Below are positions 33,246-46,721 of a stretch of 64,000 bases of DNA, one piece after another. The stretch is from Agelaius tricolor (Eukaryota; Chordata; Aves; Passeriformes; Icteridae). Made by a program: the position numbers and the translations under genes. The notes beneath the pieces are model-generated. The model was not told the DNA's origin. It did no database searches and was given only the letters and a program-made list of their open reading frames with translations. The stretch covers positions 77,209,001-77,273,000 of the forward strand of contig JALJCS010000002.1 of assembly GCA_023055355.1 (NCBI GenBank), read 5' to 3'. The first letter of the stretch is position 1, and each line of letters begins with the position of its first letter.

Positions 33246-36200
33246 GCAGTCTGATCTAAAACCCTGGAAACCCTTTTGACTTCATCAGTACAGGAGAGTA
33301 CCCCTAAATAATTCTTCATTTACTCTCTAAAGGAAATGGCACTGGAAAAACACCACCTATACCTTGGAAAGTCTACCACTTCTGGAGAAGGAAATACTCA
33401 CTGACCTTCCAGACTGTCCAGCTAGCTGGTTTTCAGTGACTGGCAGAAATCTTTCTCTCAGTGTCTGTGCTCACCACCAAGAGAACTCTAACTTCTTCTG
33501 CAAGCCGTACTGAAATGCTAAAATGTATAATAGTAGAAAGAGAACTCACAGTGGCTTTTCTTTTAGGTAAACATGATGGTGTGTATTAAAACCAATTGAT
33601 TTAAGGAATTTTGATGATAAACAATAATTATAAAAGAAAGAAATATTATAATCAGACTGCATCAGAAAATTTAAGCAGGTCCATGAAGAATGTTGACTAG
33701 CAAGGAACAATAAATGCTAATTTTCCTTTCTAACTTCTGCTGCAGATTTGCTGAATTTAAAAGCCTCTCAACTGCAATAATAACAGTTACGCAATATTTC
33801 CTAACTGCCCCCAAGGCAAACTCAGATCCTGACTGAAAGTGTCACATTCTCTATTTTGTTTATTCTCATACAGATTCTGCAAGGATGAATTTCTTCTTGC
33901 TACATCTATATAGCCATGTTTCCATCAGGTAGATAACCTGGTCTGTATGTGGTTAGTTGTTGATTTGCATGGTGATTGGTGAAAGAGCTGGTAAATAATT
34001 TGCTACACTGTTTTTTCCAAGAATTACAGTATTTCAACGTTCGCCCATGGGTACATCTATTGTTCATAATTGATGACTGAATTACAATTTTGTCTGCTGT
34101 TCCTGTAATACATATCAATCTGAATAATAAGTTACTTTTGTTGGAATAACTGCCTTTAAGTCAATGATTCACAATAGCTGAAACAACAGCTGAAGCTTTG
34201 TCTCCTTTTGTTCATATTTCGGAATACAGCACTGATCATGATTGCCAAAAATGTGCTGAATACAATGTGGAAGTATCTGGATTGAAGGTGAATCAAACCA
34301 CGTGAAGGCTCAAATGCATCAGTGTGTTGCAGCACTTCGTGTCAGTCCTCCCAGTGCAACACATCCTCCTCCTCCTTTTCCTCCTTGTCCTTTTCCTCTT
34401 TGCCGCTGCTTCCGGCAGGTGATCTGAGCCTGGCACTGTTATATCCTTTTTCCAGCTCAAGTGGGCTTATGATAGGCTTAAAATGCTTTAAACTGCTGTG
34501 AACACAGATGTTGGCATGTTGAGTTACTGATCTGTGCTGCTTCTTGTGTGGTTAACTGGCTCAACTCCAGGGAACATAAACTCCACCTGTCCTCTAAGAG
34601 GCTTCCTGCCCTGAAGAGCAAATTCTCTTAAACAGGACTTTATTTCCTCATAGATAGACACTTCCATCTGCCAGGTGCATTTTAATTTTCTCAGCTTTAT
34701 TGGACATCATGATGTAAGTCACTTAATCAACATGGCCAGAATTTTCTAGCATGTGGTTAGAACATACTCAGAGTTAGGTTTCAGATTTGGATTAATGTTT
34801 AAATCATACATGGAATTTTGAATTATGTTACTAAAGTATTCTTGACCTTTCAGTTGATAACTGATTTTTTCCAAATATAGTATTCACCTTAGTATTTTTT
34901 TTTCCTTTCCAAGATGCTTGCTCAGAGCTATGATTTTTTTCTTGTGCAATGATTATCAAATAATTCTTGAAACTTCAAGTAGATGGTTAAGAAAACCCTA
35001 AGGGCTCCCCTGAGCAGTTTAAAGCCCAACAAAAGAGGATAAGAAACGAGAACTTTTAAAATCAGACACAAGGTACCATAGTAGAGTCTTCTTGGTGTGG
35101 GGAAGATTTAAGAGTTAGGACCTTCTTTATAAATTGAAGGTGATTGCATTAAGCCAGATATAACAAACTTTCCCACTGAAATCTACATAAAAAAGACATT
35201 TGTAAAATATCTGGTGACCCAACTTGTTCAAAGTGTGCCCAAGATTTCAAACTAAAGATTTAAATACAGATATCTTTGCAAAAGATATTAACCTTTCCTG
35301 CTATGTGAATCTAAACCATGTTTTCCTAGAAAACTGAAATAAGAAGTTTATTAGGAAAAGTATTTGGCATAGGTGGGCAGATTTTGCTTGAAGAAGTTAC
35401 TGAATCCTTTGGTATGGCTGTATTCATGTGATGTTTTCCACTAAATAGGTCCATGTATTGGTGATTCAAAGCAATCAAGACAGAAATCAAAAGCTGCATG
35501 CACAAAAAAGTAAAGAGGAAAAGGTTTTGTCTTTCAGGACAAGATTTTCTGGAGACACAAATCTTTGAGGACATGAGGTTTGACTCAGCTGGCTGAGCCC
35601 TCTTCCATGAGCTGATGAATCTGTATTCCTCTCCCCTTAGAGTAATTGCATCATCACTGTCATCACTTCAGAGCAGGGACAAGATGTGTTTCTTTTTCTT
35701 GAAATTGTTTCTATCATCTGTTGTGCTTCATATGAAGGAATTTCCCAAATTATTTTGCACTTGTCATTCCCACTATGAGATGATGTATTTTTCCTGTCTT
35801 CCCTCTCAGGCATATAAGCAGTGTTTCAGTGTCATTATAAAGCTGTAACTGTCCCTTCTTCTACATGGTTTATAATTTGACTTTAAATTTAATATAACAA
35901 AAATTTTTAAAAAAGCATCTTTTGAAATGTTCTTGGCAACAAATTCTTATATTTCTGGGAGCAAGTAATTGCAAGACAAGTGGAGAAATGATTATACATG
36001 GTTTTAAAATTTTCTTTTAGTTCTGGTTTTCATACAGGCAAACAGAGAGGAAAATACTGTGGTGTCCAGTGAGGGCAGAGAGGTCTGCTCAGACTTGAGG
36101 GAACATGTTAGTTTTTAATAAAAGATGCATTTGTATCCCATGAGCCAGGTTCTGTCCTGGATTCAAACTAAACCAAAACCCCCATGCACAATGTATATAT

Positions 36201-36719
36201 TCAAACTTTTGAATTTCACCTCATTCATGTCAAAAAATCAGTCTCCCAAACTTTTTTAAGGGGTTACAAATCCATTGGCTATCAGAATCCACTTTTGAAA
36301 ACTTACTAAAATACACAATCTTGTACAGGACACTTATGACCTCCTAAATTAAGATAATGCTTACTGAGCTGGCAGGGAGACTACAAAGATCAGTTATTTT
36401 CTTTAAATTGAAACTTTGAGGTTTCAGTCACAAAATAAATGGAAGATGTATATAATATGTTCTGAAAGAACATAAAAGAACTTAGCATCTGGTTATTTCC
36501 ATTGGAGATGCTACATATGTAAACAATATATTTAGCTTCCTTAAATCACATGAAGGAAATACTTGGAACGGAAACCAAACCCATTCCAGGATGTTAATGC
36601 TTCTAAAATTTAGCTCATATTTCATTTCATCTAGAGATGGTTGATTAGAATGTATAAAATGTTTGAAATACACTTCCTAGTGAAAAACACTAAATAAATA
36701 CAGGATGTTTTTTTTTTAA
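33246..36719. other. Unassigned AT-rich DNA with a CCT-rich tract
   Basis: No gene or mobile element recognised. A polypyrimidine CCT/TTCC tract runs from 34363 to 34400. Confidence 0.5.
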
Positions 36720-36840
36720 ATTGTGTTAAAAAATTAATTAAACATTAAGTAATTAATTTACTAGTAATTAGTACTACTAATTAGTAAGTTACTAAATTAA
36801 ATTATCTAGCAATTAAGTAGTACTGAATTATATAATGAAG
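36720..36840. repeat. TAATTA-rich imperfect palindrome cluster
   Basis: A very AT-rich stretch packed with ATTA/TAAT cores. The centre, near 36774, is an imperfect palindrome: TTACTA-GTA-ATTAGTA (36758-36773) faces TACTAATTAGTAA (36775-36787). ATTA cores are what homeodomain proteins bind, but this density is also expected from AT-rich sequence alone. Confidence 0.6.
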
Positions 36841-37663
36841 CTGTAGGTTATTCCTTCCAGAAATATGTGAAATTAAAGAATATTTGAATTTTTGATGATG
36901 TTTGATCCCTTTTTCTTAAAAATATCCAAGCTTAATGAACCTGAATGTTCAATATTTTAAAATTATATTGCTTCACTTCTACATTGTGTTAGAAGAAATT
37001 TTAGAGTATACTACTCAATAGGACAGAAGTAAGACAGAATCACTATACAGTAAATAAATAGATTATTACCTACAACACCTGCTTCTGGTGCCATAACTGC
37101 TGACCTTCTCTCTTATTATTTAGAATTTACTTTTAGCTCTCTGAGCTGCCCATGACTACAAGTAGAACATCTGCAGCCTCTGGCATTGAAACCATGAGGT
37201 TATATTGTGTACTGAAAAAGTAGATGCACCTCAAGCTGGTCAAAGCTGTGACAAGCTGAATTCCAGTAAAATTCCAGGAAGAATTATTGAATTGGTTTGG
37301 TTGTTGGAACGTTCAGATTTCTTGCTTTGATATTACTTTGGATATTCTTTTCTCTTCATTGGAGGAAGGAGTTAGATCTGAAATAAAGGCACTTTTTCCA
37401 CTAAACCTCTTCTGGAGCATTTGAATGAACAAAATATTAAAAGGTACTTGCCAGGAAAGTAAAGACTTCAATTAGCCCTAAATAATTAAAATAATTAAGT
37501 TTGAATCAAAAGTTTATTTGTTTACGCTATTTAAATTAATTTAGTTTTTTTTTTGCTGCCCTTCAAATGTTCTCATTCTAGAAAATAAGTCATGGACATC
37601 TGAGTTAATAGTGTAAAAAAAATAGCAGAATACTAGAAATAAATAACATTTTTGATTTTCTTA

Positions 37664-37728
37664 AAGAAAAACCCCAAAACAACCAACCAAACAAAAAATC
37701 CACCACCACCAACACCAAAAAATCCCAG
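37664..37728 (+). repeat. A/C-rich low-complexity tract
   Basis: AAAACC, CAACCAAC and CCACCACCACC units with almost no G on the plus strand. Confidence 0.9.
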
Positions 37729-39583
37729 AAACCTGTTATAGGTCACTTTACATGAAAAACCATTCTGAACTCAGAATTTGGCAAATGCCAATTATAACAC
37801 TTTCAAATACAAGTGATGCAAGTATTTAATCCCTATGTTCCACTATCAGAGGATCTAGAAGGCATATCCTTCTGTAACGAAAGGGATTTCTGGGTTTTAA
37901 GATAGGTGAATGAGCAGGTTCAGAAATGTGCATCAGCTCTGATGGGACAGGAAAGCTTTTGCAGCATTGAATTTTATCCTTTATTATTAAATTAACATCA
38001 GTTTGGAGCTTAAAAAGAAAAGGCCAGTTGCCAGAAAAAATAAATAATGTGCATGTTAATGTTGCCACCTGACCTGGAAAATATTTCCATGTTCTGCAGT
38101 GGTCTGTCATTTTTAATTTGAAGCCATAAGGAAATGTAATTAGTCTGGATTTCTCATTAATAATAGAACTTCTGAAATGAGTAAAAATTAGGCCACCTTC
38201 AAGTTGCTATAATACAGCATGCTTAATTAGAAAATTTAGTTATTTCTCTCTACAAAATGGTAGAGGCAGAAAGAGACCCAAGAGTGAGGTAAGACTTTCA
38301 TTTGAGTTAAACTGATTCCAATTGCTCAGGAAATGGTTGGACTCTGAGAAAGCACCATTTGTATTAATGCTTTTAAATTAAACCTTTATAATACATCTTG
38401 CACTTCTGTACCACCTTCATCCCATCTTTAACACCAACATCCAGAACCATCACTGAAAGCAGGATTGGAGTGGAAGCTCAAGAACTGTAACTGATGGACC
38501 AATGTTCCCCAAAGAAATTACATGGAAAGGAAGGGAGGCACAGACTGGGGAAGACAAAGGCAGTTAAGAGGAAGTTATTTTCTCAGTGATTTACAGCTCC
38601 ATTTCACATGAGTGACACATCTTGATCTAGTTTCTACACTGGACTTTCTTTCTCACTGGACATCTGCTGCTCAAAAAGATCAGTCTTTTTGTCAGACTCT
38701 CTGTGTATGGTCAATGTTGTTGAATACTGAATTAAAGTGAAGAGAATCTGATAAGCAGAAATAACTCTAATACATGAAATTTTGTAACAGTATGAATTCA
38801 GGGCAGAAACTAAGTCATCCACAGCTCTCAAAGTCTGAACACAAAGTTGTGTAGTTGACATGCTGCTGTTTCTTTAGCAGCATAATTGGATGTCTGTACC
38901 TATGAAAATGGTACAGAATGTTTTTTTGCATATTTAGTTCTTCTCTTGCAAATGAACAGTTCTCTGTTCTGCTTATTACCTCCAAGCATTGAAGAACAGC
39001 TTTTGCTGTGATACACTCTTTTTTTCATCAGCCTTACCTTTCAATAGTGATGGAAATTAAGATGTCCCCCAAAACTTGCAGTTCTTGTGTAATATTTTTG
39101 CTTTCTACCAGTTGCACTCCTGTCCTCTCTGAAGCACATTCTTTTCTGATGTTCGCCATCCATAACAATTTAAGATGCTTGATAGAACTACCGTTTTTTA
39201 TGTGAGATTAGGTTTTTCTCTTTAACAGTTACGATTTAACAGTGACTGTCATGCACATGTTTTGGTTTTGATTATCTTATGAACTTCACATCTGTCACCT
39301 ATAAAAGGAAAGTATTTTCCTCCTCTTCTGAAACAAAATTGAAAAAAATAGGTTCAGGTTGGATTTCAACCTTCTTACTTAACCATATTGAAGGAAGACA
39401 AAATCTAAAAGAAAAAAATGCAGAGATAATTCTGGTATGTTTGCGTTTGGATTGAAGCCTAAAGTTCTGTAGCACAAAGTTTTGTAAAGTTCTTCTAAAA
39501 TGTTCCTGCTATTAATTTATGAAGATATTGAGGATTACAGTAAAATTTTTAAGAGTTCATAAGTAACTTCATTTCCTAAGGAA

Positions 39584-39620
39584 AAGAGGCTTTTGTGTGT
39601 GTATATGCATGAAGCCTCTT
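39584..39620. repeat. Inverted repeat, 9-bp perfect arms
   Basis: AAGAGGCTT (39584-39592) and AAGCCTCTT (39612-39620) are exact reverse complements around a GT-rich 19-base loop. Confidence 0.85.
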
Positions 39621-39869
39621 ATCAGCTTTTAGAGCCTCTGTCCCATCTCAACCACAATAAATGGAAAAGTGCAAGACATTGTTTCTATGAGTCATAAAAC
39701 AGAATCATGGATAAAGCAGAAAAACTGTATTAGGGGGAGGTTATAGTGGACAACACTTATATTTCATAGAGAGAATCTGACACAAGAACTCACACTCAAT
39801 ATACAAATCAATAGGAAAGTGAGCTTAGTTGCTTCTGTTCCTCACAGCATCATATTTATGGTACTTAAC

Positions 39870-40055
39870 TCAGTAGTAATCATTTTGAGAGAGAGAACTT
39901 TGACTTTTGTGTTCATTAGCAATGATGGCATTCACTTCAGTCAAGGAGTCCGCAAACCACATTACAGCCTTTCCTTTCTTGACAAAAAGCTGAGAGGGCT
40001 CATACAAAGCATCTTCCACCCTGATTAAAGTTACACCATTCTTTTTTCCCATTCC
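39870..40055 (-). other. Coding-like open frame of unknown origin
   Basis: The last 60 or so codons of a 121-codon minus-strand frame have a balanced, protein-like composition. They carry mixed charged and hydrophobic residues (for example VTLIRVEDALYEPSQLF) and end D-Y-Y-stop at 39870. The upstream half reads as low-complexity Phe/Leu/Ile-rich sequence typical of AT-rich noncoding DNA. I do not recognise the protein. No polypyrimidine acceptor precedes the coding-like part. It could be a processed pseudogene fragment, an old exon or chance. Confidence 0.15.
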
Positions 40056-40235
40056 TGTCTCATTCTCGAAATTCCAATTTCTCCAAACAAGACAAATTAA
40101 AAAAGGAAAAATAAATAAGAAACAACTCCGTGTTTTGAAACAAAACCTAGGAAAAGACATTGAACAAAAGACAGGACTGATTGTTTTAATCTCTAAATGA
40201 AAAGCACTTAAAACTATGTGATACATAAGATGCAC

Positions 40236-42031
40236 AAATGACCAGCCTTTTTGACTACATCTTCTCTTTCCATAATTTTATGAAAAGATAGGATTATTTT
40301 GCCTTCCCAGTAGGCTTCCCAGTATTTTCTGGATAAATCTTTCACTTTTTAATGTGGCTTCTCCCTCTCTTCACAAAGAGGCTTGGAACTTAATTCAAAT
40401 GCTTTATAAACATTTTTCATTGCAGTTTTGTAGATAAGAGACTAAACCTAGCATATAGCCCAAACAGCTTTCACATCTCTCCTCATCCTGTAACCAGTAA
40501 CTGCTATTGATGCTATCACAACAAATTTTCTCAAGAGGGGAAAAACAGTCTAAGGATTAGAGTGTGCAATTTTCAAGATCTGATTTTGATTCTCTGCTTT
40601 ACCACAAATACATTATGTGATACTGAGGCCATACCTACAGTAGGATTGAGGTTCAGAAAGTAAGATTTAACAACATTTAGAGACCTAACCTTTCATTAGA
40701 ACAATCTCCACGACCCAATAGTTCTGTTTGCTCTGGAAAATTTCTCACAATGTTGGAAATGTTGCATTAGGAAATTTTGCATAGAAATAGAAACTCCATG
40801 AACAAAAGAGAAGAGAAATAAAAGTCCAAAAACTTTATTCTCTGAAGTCCTGAGGAGAAAACATTTTTAAATCAATATCCTCATAAGTCTGAGGTCTTTT
40901 AAAGAAGACTTTGTGGTATCTGATATTTTGACACATATAACAGTAGATGTTCTGATCACTAAACAAACATCTTTATTCTTTTTGCAGGCAGATACACCTC
41001 CAGCATCACACAATTTTCCTATAGTGATTACCAATGTGAGCATCGTAATTGCACTATTTATCTTAAACTAGTCATGTATTTGAATAATGTGTTCTGTAGC
41101 TGGCCAGTGATTACACACCAGATGTGAGAAACAGAGACTGGAAACCACAACAGATAAATAGGAAAAAAAAAAAAAGTAGAGAAAAAATGCAGCAAATTAA
41201 CTAAAGTAAATCCTGCCCCATAATTCCGTGTGAATTATGCAGTCCTTTTAGAAACTGTTGCTTGTGGTTCCTTTGAAAATTTATTTATCTGGTGGAGGAA
41301 TTTTCCTTTTCTCAGGGAAAGTATAAAATGGATTTAACTCATAGCTTAGATGCAGATCTAGCAAGATTTTAAAATCATTAATAAATGGCAAAATATTTCA
41401 GGCTTGCTTCAATGCTAAAAAAGAAATTGTGATGAATTTCAGGCATATATGACTGTAGTCTCAACATTTCAAAGCTCCTGACACTTTGTGGGGGGGCAGG
41501 GGATGTGTGAGGAATTTAGGAAAAAAACAAAGCAGGAAAAGAAAACTTCAGGCAGCTTCGAAAGAATACTAGTTATAATGAATAAAATCTCTTCCAGCCA
41601 CATGGTCTGGAGAGTGCATAAGTGCTAGTTCTTAGACGGGGAGAAAACATCTAAAGCACTTGTTACTCTTACCCACTTTGAGGCTTCAGACTGGAGAACA
41701 GTTGTATATTTAAGGCTGGTATTTATAATTTTAAACACTAAATTGTGGTCATTTTTGGACTACACTATAACATAATGCAAAACAAGACTTTCAAATAAAC
41801 AATTCTGTTATAAATAGCATGATTTATATCATTTTCTTTCAACATTTGTTTTTATGTTCTGGAGTATTTCCTTAAAGAAAAAATAAATGTATTGCTTCCC
41901 TAGAACACAATGTTTAAGCAACTTATTATTTAACACAGGTTCTTGGACATTTTATAATGGGAAAAATGTTTGTCCAAATTTACAATGAAAACATTCAAGG
42001 ATCCTGTACTATACTAACACTATACATCAAT
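40236..42031. other. Unassigned AT-rich DNA
   Basis: No gene or element recognised. It contains a short A run at 41161-41175 and a G run at 41490-41497. Confidence 0.5.
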
Positions 42032-42060
42032 ATATTGCTGTGATATTGCTGTGATATTGC
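42032..42060 (+). repeat. 11-bp tandem repeat, 2.6 copies
   Basis: ATATTGCTGTG is repeated twice exactly and followed by ATATTGC. Confidence 0.95.
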
Positions 42061-42644
42061 TTTTGTGCAGGACAGTTCCAGAGGTTTAATTGAATTTCCT
42101 TGTCCTGCAATTTCTAATGATAGCAAATCAGATTTTTTAAAAAATGAAATATTTATTAAGACAAATGAACAGACAAAAGATAACAGATAAAAGGTCTTAA
42201 TCAGAATAACTACACAGTATAAAACTTAAAGAACTACTAGTAGATTATTCAATGGAGACAAAAGTATATTAGGATAAAGTATTTATTAAATACTCTGAGA
42301 TATAAGAATGAAATAATGACTTTCACTGAATTTTCTTGCAATTTATGTCAGTGTAAGAAGATAAACAGAACCAAGTCCAGAGTTTTTTAGTCTTTCTTTA
42401 GAACTTTGGAGTTTGTATAATATAAATGTGTGGAGCTTTCACACATTTCAATCTTCTTTTATTTTCTAACTTTCATTTTCTAACTTAAAAATTTGATATG
42501 AAAACTGTCAAAAAATATCTAGTATTTACGAGTCAGGAGCCACATGTTCACTCTTTCTTGGCACAGGAATGGCCTCTGGTATGCAGTGGGAATTACCCCA
42601 CATTCAAAGAATAAACCTATTTGACAGTGTACGAATTTTCTCTT

Positions 42645-42671
42645 AGGAAACTGTACTCAGGAAACTGTACT
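42645..42671 (+). repeat. 14-bp tandem duplication
   Basis: AGGAAACTGTACTC is followed immediately by AGGAAACTGTACT, an exact recent-looking duplication. Confidence 0.95.
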
Positions 42672-45506
42672 TTTCCACTGCATAATTACACCTAGTATCT
42701 TGCATATAAGTTGTTTGCTGAGGTCTTCACATTACTTTTGAAAGTACGTCTAGAAATAATCTTCTTTTCTATATTCTCTTTTTCAATGAAACGGTTATTT
42801 TTAAAGAATCTTTCTAAGTCATAACTTGTGACCTGAATGTTATAGAATAAATGGTCAGAACTCTTCACTGCATTCTGATGTTCCTTGTGCTGTGCCAGTA
42901 CCTAGCCCTGCTTTCACTCACATGACACTTAATATGCTTACTCGTGTGTTAATCCTGCACACTCCAGGCTCCTGCATAGGAATCTTTAATCCCTTTAGAT
43001 GTCTGCAGTAATTTATTATATTATATCACAATATGCTTGAAAACCAGAGATTTTAATCAAGCAAGCATATATCACATACATATATGTATATATATATATA
43101 TGTCTATATATATAATTTTTTAAGAACCACACTTATTTGTAGGTATTAACCCAGTTAAGTTAAAGCCTTCTTTTGTGTCTTGATCATAATGTTTAAGAAA
43201 AAATATTATCCAGTACTTCACAAGCTCTACATGTCCAGTCAGGCTTGTGCATTCAAGCATAAATCAAATATGGATAATAAAGGCTCTGGCTCGAGGCTGC
43301 ACAGGTTGAGATTGAGAAGACCTTTCCATGAATGCACAGGTTTTATGTAATTGAAACTTCTAACTACCTCTTTGTCAGTTCCTGGACCACTCATCTTATG
43401 CAGAGTCAGCAGATCTGGAAGAAATACTTTTGCTCAATACCTAACAGATGGTGCCACTTAAGACAAGGCTGACTCAGCACTGGGGCTGCAAATATTTCAA
43501 AAGAGATTGAAAGATTTTGTTAGCTTTTACTTTCTTAGCTTGCAACATATTGTGACAAAAACATGGGGGAAAATTTCTTGTTTCCCACATTGGACAGAAG
43601 ACTGTGGATATTACATCTTGAAAGAGATTTGTTGCTCTCCTTGCAATGATTGCCATTCCCTTTCTCACACCATGTTTGAGTCATTGCCCAACAACATTCT
43701 ACAAATAAGAATGGAGATTTCTTGTGCAAGAATCAATTACTTATATCTAGTACATAATCAATCATGGCAGTTATTCATGACAACCATGTGTAGCAGAGCC
43801 ACAAAACTGGACTGAGGCCTTATCTATGCACCCATGAAAGAAATAGTCCCCACCTAAGAGAATCTCAGTCAATAAAGAATAGAAAAAAGAATGGGAATTA
43901 AAGAAGGGTGGCACTTCCAAAGCACTAGGGGAAGCCTCATATTTCATTGGACATTATCTGAAATTCCAGTCATGCCCTCTCCTCTGCAGCTGACATACTT
44001 GCAGACAAGACAAATTACTTCTTTTTCATTCTCTAGTCTGTGTGTTTTTAGAGAGAAGATTCAGTGGAACTAAGACCATGTCTCACAGTGGACTGGGAAC
44101 TTACTCTATGCCAGATTCTTAAACATTTTTCTAACAAAAAAGTAATATTAATGAATTATGAAATTGATGACTGAGAGATATTCCTTAAATTATCTTCTCT
44201 TATTTTTTTTATTTTAGCAGCTGGCTTCATAAAGTGCAAGATATACATTCATTATAGTGCTGGCTCACCATCAAGACCATTTTTCTTCATTTCTACTTTT
44301 GCAGTTTGGAATGTGGCTCACAGAAATCCCATGGGATAAATCTTTTTTGCACTAGCAAACTCCTTCACTTGCAGGCAGATAATACAAGCATGACTTTCTG
44401 TCACATTAACACATTGGTTAAGTTTTATTTTATTAGAACAGAACACAAACAATTCTGACCTCAGCGATGATGTTAGGAAAGTCACTGATGGACTTTGTCC
44501 TCTGTTATCCCTTGCCTGTACTTGTTTATCTGCCATGTTTGTGTGTAAATTTTGGGTTACATCATCCCAGCTTCTTATATCACATTTATATGGCATAATG
44601 AACACCTTGCTAAACTCCTATTCCCCTAATTTCACTGTCAAAAAGACATTGATTCAATGATGAATCCTAAATAACTGAAAAAAGAAGAAAACAGTACATT
44701 ATATTTCCCGCTCTAAGAATGACCTTACAATATAGGAGAAAATCATATCAAAAGCATATTGCAAAGAGAGAACAGTCCCTTATAAAAAAGGAAACCTGTA
44801 ATGATATGGCACTTAAAAGACTGACTCAAACAACTTAAGGGTGTATACCATTCTAACTGCTAGCTATAGATGCACCTAGCTACTCATGCTACTTCATCTC
44901 ATCTATCCTATCCTATGTCCCCATCTATCCTATAAAAATTTAATTTTTCATGAATGATGTCGGATGAGGAAGATAATGTTAGAATCTCCCATGTTTGCTC
45001 TCAGATAAAATGATTTAACCTTCATAGCTGTAAAGTTATTTCAGTTATTTCTCAAGTCCTTCCTATACAAAACAATAATGTTTTATCCAATTTTATCCAG
45101 TGGAATGTTTTTCTTTAGGTTTCAATTCCTTGGCCAATTTGCAATCTGTAAGATTTCAGAATGCCCATTCCTGGTAAATTAATTTAATGTAGACTAAATT
45201 TTAATTATGTAAACTTAAACACTTTGAAAAGCGAGTAGACTTGACCACTGCTAGGGTGGGGATTACTTATTTATCTCTTCTTCTGCTGTGGTAAAACTTT
45301 TCAAAGGCATAAAATGCAATTCAAATCTCAGCATGTAGCTATCTCTTCATCAGAATTAACATTGAAAAGCTCAATGATGACAAATTCATTTTAGACCTTC
45401 TTTAAATGCATTCCTATAAAGAACCCAGGATAAAAGTCAAAACTGAATTTCAATTTTCAATGGTCATCTTTTAAAGACCTCCTAATTACAAAAAATAATT
45501 AAAAAT
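42672..45506. other. Unassigned AT-rich DNA
   Basis: No gene or element recognised apart from the TA microsatellite at 43078-43115. Overlapping frames on both strands at 43474-43815 have no family features. Confidence 0.5.
43078..43115. repeat. (TA)n-rich microsatellite
   Basis: TA repeats interrupted by TGTA and TGTC units. Confidence 0.9.
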
Positions 45507-45952
45507 CTTCCTGATTCCAGCCAGGAAGGGGTTAATTTTTTTTGCAGCTGCTCCTTTTCCAGAAGGAGCATGGCTAGGGCCTGGTGATTATTCTGTACCA
45601 CCTCACCTTTCAGGTGAGCAGGGGAGGAAGGGATTCCTTCTGGCAGGCAGGGTGAAGCAATCAGCAGGGGTCAGGTCCTGTACTGCATGGTGGCAACCAT
45701 TTTGAATCATTTGCCTGTCTTCTACACTCTCTTTTTATTATTGCTGTACTGTTCGTTTTCTTAACTAATTGCTGTCTCCAGGAAAATTTTCTTATCTCAA
45801 CCCCTGATCTTTACCTTCAGTGCCTGCAGTTCTCCTCTCCAGCCTGTTGCAAGGGGAAGGGGAGGGAGATGGGAAAGTGAGTAAGCAGCACAGGGTTGGG
45901 AGTCTTTCAGTGGGAACCCTGAACTGAGGGCTACCATTCCTAAACCATGACA
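45507..45952 (+). mobile_element. Solo LTR, avian class II (ERVK-like) family, plus strand
   Basis: About 446 bp. The left end (TTCCTGATTCCAGCCAGGAA, from 45508) and the right end (TAAACCATGACA, 45941-45952) resemble the two termini of the TguLTR5-type avian LTR. The TTATCTCAACCC block (45792-45803) sits 150 bases before the right end, as in that family and as in the copy at 6850-7476. The first base pair of the left end has diverged from TG, and no target duplication is visible (flanks AAAAAT and TGTGGA), so the copy is old. It carries a four-tract G-quadruplex motif at 45853-45873. An 80-codon minus frame at 45792-46034 is a shadow. No internal retroviral region is present. Confidence 0.75.
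45853..45873 (+). other. Potential G-quadruplex in LTR
   Basis: Four G runs (GGGG, GGGG, GGG, GGG) separated by AA, A and AGAT meet the usual G3+N1-7 pattern. Folding is inferred only. Confidence 0.7.
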
Positions 45953-46694
45953 TGTGGAATGCATTATGGCTGTGACTTTTAAAAGAGTCTAGGAAGCCAG
46001 ACATGTTTGGCAGAAAATATGAACATATTAACAATTTGGAAGTTTGGTTGTTCTATACCTTATGAGGCTAGAAGAAAAAAGTGTGATGTAAGGTTCCAAG
46101 GAAAAATTAATATGCAAACAACTAGTCATTTCTAAAAACCTTAGCCTGATAATTTAAAGTCTGATCAGTAGGCTTGGCCTTCTTTACCTCTTCTTTTGCT
46201 TGTTCATACATGTGCTTATCTCACACTGCAGAAAACATATTGTACTTTTAGTAGATGAGTAAATGAGAAAAATTACATCAATATATAAAAAAAAAAGTTG
46301 GTGGAGACTGCCTTACATGAGGATTCAGAGGGAAAACATCCAAGAACAGCAAGTGGGTACAATCCTAATCGTGTGATCGCATGCTATGGAAGAACTGACC
46401 TAATGTTTCCTTGTTGCTAAGGTGGAGAAGCGACTGTCACCACTCCCATTCATGCTTTCTCTTTTATGATTTCGCTTACATGTTCTTCATCTGGTCTTCA
46501 TCTGACTGCATAATGAGCCAATGTATTTGAGTCAATTGTCATAAGCTTATTTGCTTTAGATTTGGATCTGCTGAGTTACCGAGGTGAGTTTATCCAGGCA
46601 GGTCAGACAGTGTCTGGATGCAGCCCAAAGAAAAGATGTGCATCACTCAGCTGGAAGGGAGGCCGTGGGAATGTAGATGGAAGGAGGGATGGCT

Positions 46695-46721
46695 GGGAAG
46701 GGAAGGAAGGGAGTGGGAGGG
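46695..46721 (+). other. Potential G-quadruplex, five G3 tracts
   Basis: GGG runs at 46695, 46700, 46709, 46715 and 46719 are separated by loops of 2, 6, 3 and 1 bases. The wider region (46660-46725) is purine-rich. Confidence 0.75.

Larger units (their letters stand above)
36841..39869. other. Unassigned AT-rich DNA
   Basis: No gene or element seen. An A/C-rich low-complexity tract occupies 37664-37728, similar in style to the one at 24584. An inverted repeat with 9-base arms lies at 39584-39620. Confidence 0.5.

Noticed and set aside
32810..33319. Longest open frame (169 codons, minus strand)
   Set aside because: Composition follows the GC-rich purine bias of the segment, with no domain, no splice or promoter signals and no recognisable family.
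42032..42671. CRISPR-like short repeats
   Set aside because: Only adjacent tandem duplications without spacers, in eukaryotic DNA.
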